A stretch of 9,071 nt of DNA from Leptospiraceae bacterium. Its GTDB lineage: Bacteria > Spirochaetota > Leptospiria > Turneriellales > Turneriellaceae. The notes below the pieces were generated by a model, which was given only the letters and a program-made list of their open reading frames with translations, did not search any database and was not told the DNA's origin. Shown piece after piece: positions 7,205-9,071 of the stretch. The first letter of the stretch is position 1, and each line of letters opens with the position of its first letter. Location of the stretch: NCBI GenBank assembly GCA_016788945.1, contig JAEUSA010000126.1, positions 1-9,071 of the forward strand. The letters are read 5' to 3'. The position numbers and the translations under genes are program-made.

Positions 7205-8842
7205 ATGAAGAAAGTTCGGTATATCTTTGTGACGGGCGGGGTGGCGAGTTCGCTCGGAAAAGGTGTATCGATCGCTTCAATCGGTGCGCTGCTCGAAGCT
7301 CGCGGCTTCAGCGTTACGATCCAAAAAATGGATCCGTACATCAATATTGATCCCGGGACGATGAGCCCGTTTCAGCACGGTGAGGTTTATGTTACCGAAG
7401 ACGGCGCCGAAACAGATCTCGACCTCGGTTATTACGAACGGTTTACCAGCGCAAACCTCGGCAGGGAAAACTCGGTTTCGACCGGACAGATCTACCACAG
7501 TGTTATCTCTCGTGAGCGCCGCGGTGAATACCTCGGGCGTACCGTGCAGGTGATTCCGCATATCACCAACGAGATCAAGAACCGCATTCAGCTTCTGGCG
7601 CAGATGAATCCCGAGCTCGATTTTGTTCTTGTCGAAATCGGCGGCACTGTCGGCGATATCGAATCGGTACCGTTTCTCGAAGCGATAAGACAGTTTCGCC
7701 TCGATCAGGGTGGGGACAGTACGATGTTCATCCATCTGACGCTCGTACCGTCAATTACCGACGGCGGGGAAATCAAGACTAAACCCACGCAACATTCGGT
7801 CAAAGAGTTGCTCAAGCAGGGTATTCAGCCGGATATTCTCATTTGCCGCACCGCATTGCCACTCGATGCCGACGTTAAAGAAAAAATATCTCTCTTCTGT
7901 AACGTGACGGCGAGTCGTGTTTTCTCAGCGCCTGATATCGACCATACGATTTATGAGATTCCGCAAATTTTTCATAGCGAAAATCTCGACGAAGAAATCA
8001 TACGCTATTTTCGCATCGAAAATAAATCGGGTGAATACCTGATGAACCTCAATCCGATGCTTTCCAAATGGGATCAGGTAGTCGACGTCTTCCGCAATCC
8101 GCGGCGACACGTGAAAATTGCCGTCGTCGGCAAGTATATGGCGCTGCACGATGCTTACCGTTCGCTGTACGAAGCACTGACGCACGGTGGTTTTCCGCGG
8201 CACATTGCGGTGGATTTCATAAAAATTGATTCGGAAAAAGTAGAGGCGGATAACTACCGTGATCTGCTCAAGGACGCTCAGGGCATTCTGGTGCCGGGGG
8301 GCTTCGGCGAGCGCGGTGTCGAGGGCAAGCTTCTGGCAATTCGATTCGCGCGCGAAAATAAAATTCCATACTTCGGTATTTGCCTCGGCATGCAATGCGC
8401 GGTCATTGAATTTGCCCGCAACGTTTTGGGTTTCAAAGACGCGCACTCCACCGAGTTTGATCCTGATTCATCGCACCCGGTAATCAGCCTCATGGAAGAG
8501 CAGACCTCTGTCGTCAACAAAGGCGGTACGATGCGGCTCGGAGCTTATCCGTGCAAGCTGCGTGAAGGCTCGCTCATAGCCGATTGTTATATGCAGCCGC
8601 AGATTCAGGAGCGTCACCGCCACCGCTTTGAGTTTAACAATAAATTCCGCGCGGCTTTTGAAAAAGCCGGGATGCTGCTTACGGGCCTCTCGCCCGACGA
8701 AACGCTCGTCGAAACGGTAGAACTCGATCGTAATCTGCATCCTTTCTTTGTGGGCACGCAATACCACCCAGAGTTCAAATCGAAGCCGTTGTCGCCGCAT
8801 CCGGTGTTTACGCGTTTTATTGAGAAAAGCGCCGGCCTGTGA
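7205..8842 (+). CDS. pyrG: CTP synthase (glutamine-hydrolysing)
   Basis: The enzyme makes CTP from UTP, ATP and glutamine, the last step of pyrimidine nucleotide synthesis, in the cytoplasm. At 545 residues it matches the family length. The N-terminal synthetase domain (about 1-270) shows FVTGGVASSLGKG (8-20) with its ATP loop, KMDPYINIDPGTMSPFQHGE (41-60) and GGTVGDIES (146-154). The C-terminal class I glutamine amidotransferase domain (about 300-540) has GGFGERG (365-371), the nucleophile C393 in GICLGMQ, and H521 and E523 in YHPEFKSKP. All expected catalytic residues are present. The ATG at 7205 gives the usual N-terminus; it lacks a ribosome binding site but has a promoter just upstream. 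The stop overlaps the next start as TGATG. No attenuator hairpin or C-rich start of the kind used for CTP sensing in Gram-positive bacteria is visible. Confidence 0.97.
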   Translation: MKKVRYIFVTGGVASSLGKGVSIASIGALLEARGFSVTIQKMDPYINIDPGTMSPFQHGEVYVTEDGAETDLDLGYYERFTSANLGRENSVSTGQIYHSVISRERRGEYLGRTVQVIPHITNEIKNRIQLLAQMNPELDFVLVEIGGTVGDIESVPFLEAIRQFRLDQGGDSTMFIHLTLVPSITDGGEIKTKPTQHSVKELLKQGIQPDILICRTALPLDADVKEKISLFCNVTASRVFSAPDIDHTIYEIPQIFHSENLDEEIIRYFRIENKSGEYLMNLNPMLSKWDQVVDVFRNPRRHVKIAVVGKYMALHDAYRSLYEALTHGGFPRHIAVDFIKIDSEKVEADNYRDLLKDAQGILVPGGFGERGVEGKLLAIRFARENKIPYFGICLGMQCAVIEFARNVLGFKDAHSTEFDPDSSHPVISLMEEQTSVVNKGGTMRLGAYPCKLREGSLIADCYMQPQIQERHRHRFEFNNKFRAAFEKAGMLLTGLSPDETLVETVELDRNLHPFFVGTQYHPEFKSKPLSPHPVFTRFIEKSAGL

Positions 8843-9071
8843 TGCCGCGTCAGCGGGTTTTGCTGATTGGCGCCGGAGGAAAAACCGGCGAATCGTATGC
8901 TCGTTTGCTGCAGTCGCATGGCCATCATGTATTATGGTATGATAAGAACCCCACCGCGACACCGCAGAATCTCGACAATGCGCAGCTAACGCACATCGGC
9001 TATGATGCACTGGAGTTTTCCCGGTTGAGCGGAATGTACGATCTGGTGACTCTGACGCCGGGCGTGCCTTT
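8842..9071 (+). CDS. murD: UDP-N-acetylmuramoylalanine--D-glutamate ligase, N-terminal part cut by the window end
   Basis: MurD adds D-glutamate to UDP-MurNAc-L-alanine in cytoplasmic peptidoglycan precursor synthesis. Only the first 76 codons are present, and the frame is still open at base 9071. The N-terminal Rossmann-like domain is recognisable: VLLIGAGGKTGESYARLL (residues 6-23), then HHVLWYDKNP, and near the edge DLVTLTPGVP, matching the family's strand-SPGVP motif with Thr in place of Ser. The ATP loop, Mg-binding and ligase domains lie outside the window, so the call rests on this domain and could in principle be another Mur-type ligase. The ATG at 8842 shares one base with the pyrG stop, and no separate ribosome binding site is seen, so translational coupling to pyrG is likely. 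Confidence 0.75.
   Translation, partial: MPRQRVLLIGAGGKTGESYARLLQSHGHHVLWYDKNPTATPQNLDNAQLTHIGYDALEFSRLSGMYDLVTLTPGVP

Noticed and set aside
7116..7260. Promoter for fabG on the minus strand
   Set aside because: I looked for -35/-10 pairs reading towards fabG. GATTAT and GATATA-like boxes exist, but none has an acceptable -35 at 16-19 bases, so I did not call one.
7925..8446. Minus-strand open frame of 173 codons within pyrG
   Set aside because: pyrG is intact across this span with conserved active-site motifs, so the antisense frame is most likely a by-product of codon use.
8468..9010. Minus-strand open frame of 180 codons across the pyrG-murD junction
   Set aside because: It opposes two well-supported genes, has an Arg/His-rich composition typical of shadow frames and has no visible motif.

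Overview
The window looks like ordinary chromosome from a Gram-negative (outer-membrane-bearing) bacterium with roughly balanced base composition. The evidence is a predicted outer-membrane beta-barrel protein with a signal peptide and a terminal phenylalanine, two large secreted-type proteins, and housekeeping genes for CTP, fatty acid and peptidoglycan synthesis. I see no transposase, integrase, CRISPR array, tRNA or rRNA. The FadL/OmpP1-like protein and the general gene style would fit a leptospira-like spirochaete such as Turneriella. That is an impression and not a demonstrated placement.

Layout: four gene blocks in alternating orientation. (1) Bases 1-4872, plus strand: the 3' part of a very large exported-type protein of unknown function, then 27 bases later a FadL/OmpP1-like outer-membrane protein that starts with TTG behind a strong ribosome binding site. 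These two probably form one transcript. (2) Bases 4873-4937: a convergent intergenic gap holding a perfect 11-bp inverted repeat, probably a terminator shared by both sides. (3) Bases 7115-4938, minus strand: a FabG-type short-chain reductase followed 30 bases later by a secreted FG-GAP/VCBS-repeat protein, probably co-transcribed. (4) Bases 7205-9071, plus strand: pyrG (CTP synthase) and the start of murD, overlapping by one base (TGATG). The 89-base divergent gap between fabG and pyrG carries a good sigma-70-like promoter whose geometry would start the pyrG mRNA at or almost at its ATG.

How the genes fit together: pyrG, fabG and murD supply precursors for nucleic acid, lipid and cell wall. 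The other three products are predicted to be exported: an outer-membrane channel, a cysteine-paired protein with Ca-binding-like loops and an inserted FCCH-like module, and a beta-propeller-like protein with five Ca-binding-type repeats. The most unusual item is the large cysteine-paired protein next to the FadL-like barrel. I cannot show that it is a new system, but the pair is the best candidate for follow-up. No intergenic stretch exceeds 300 bases.
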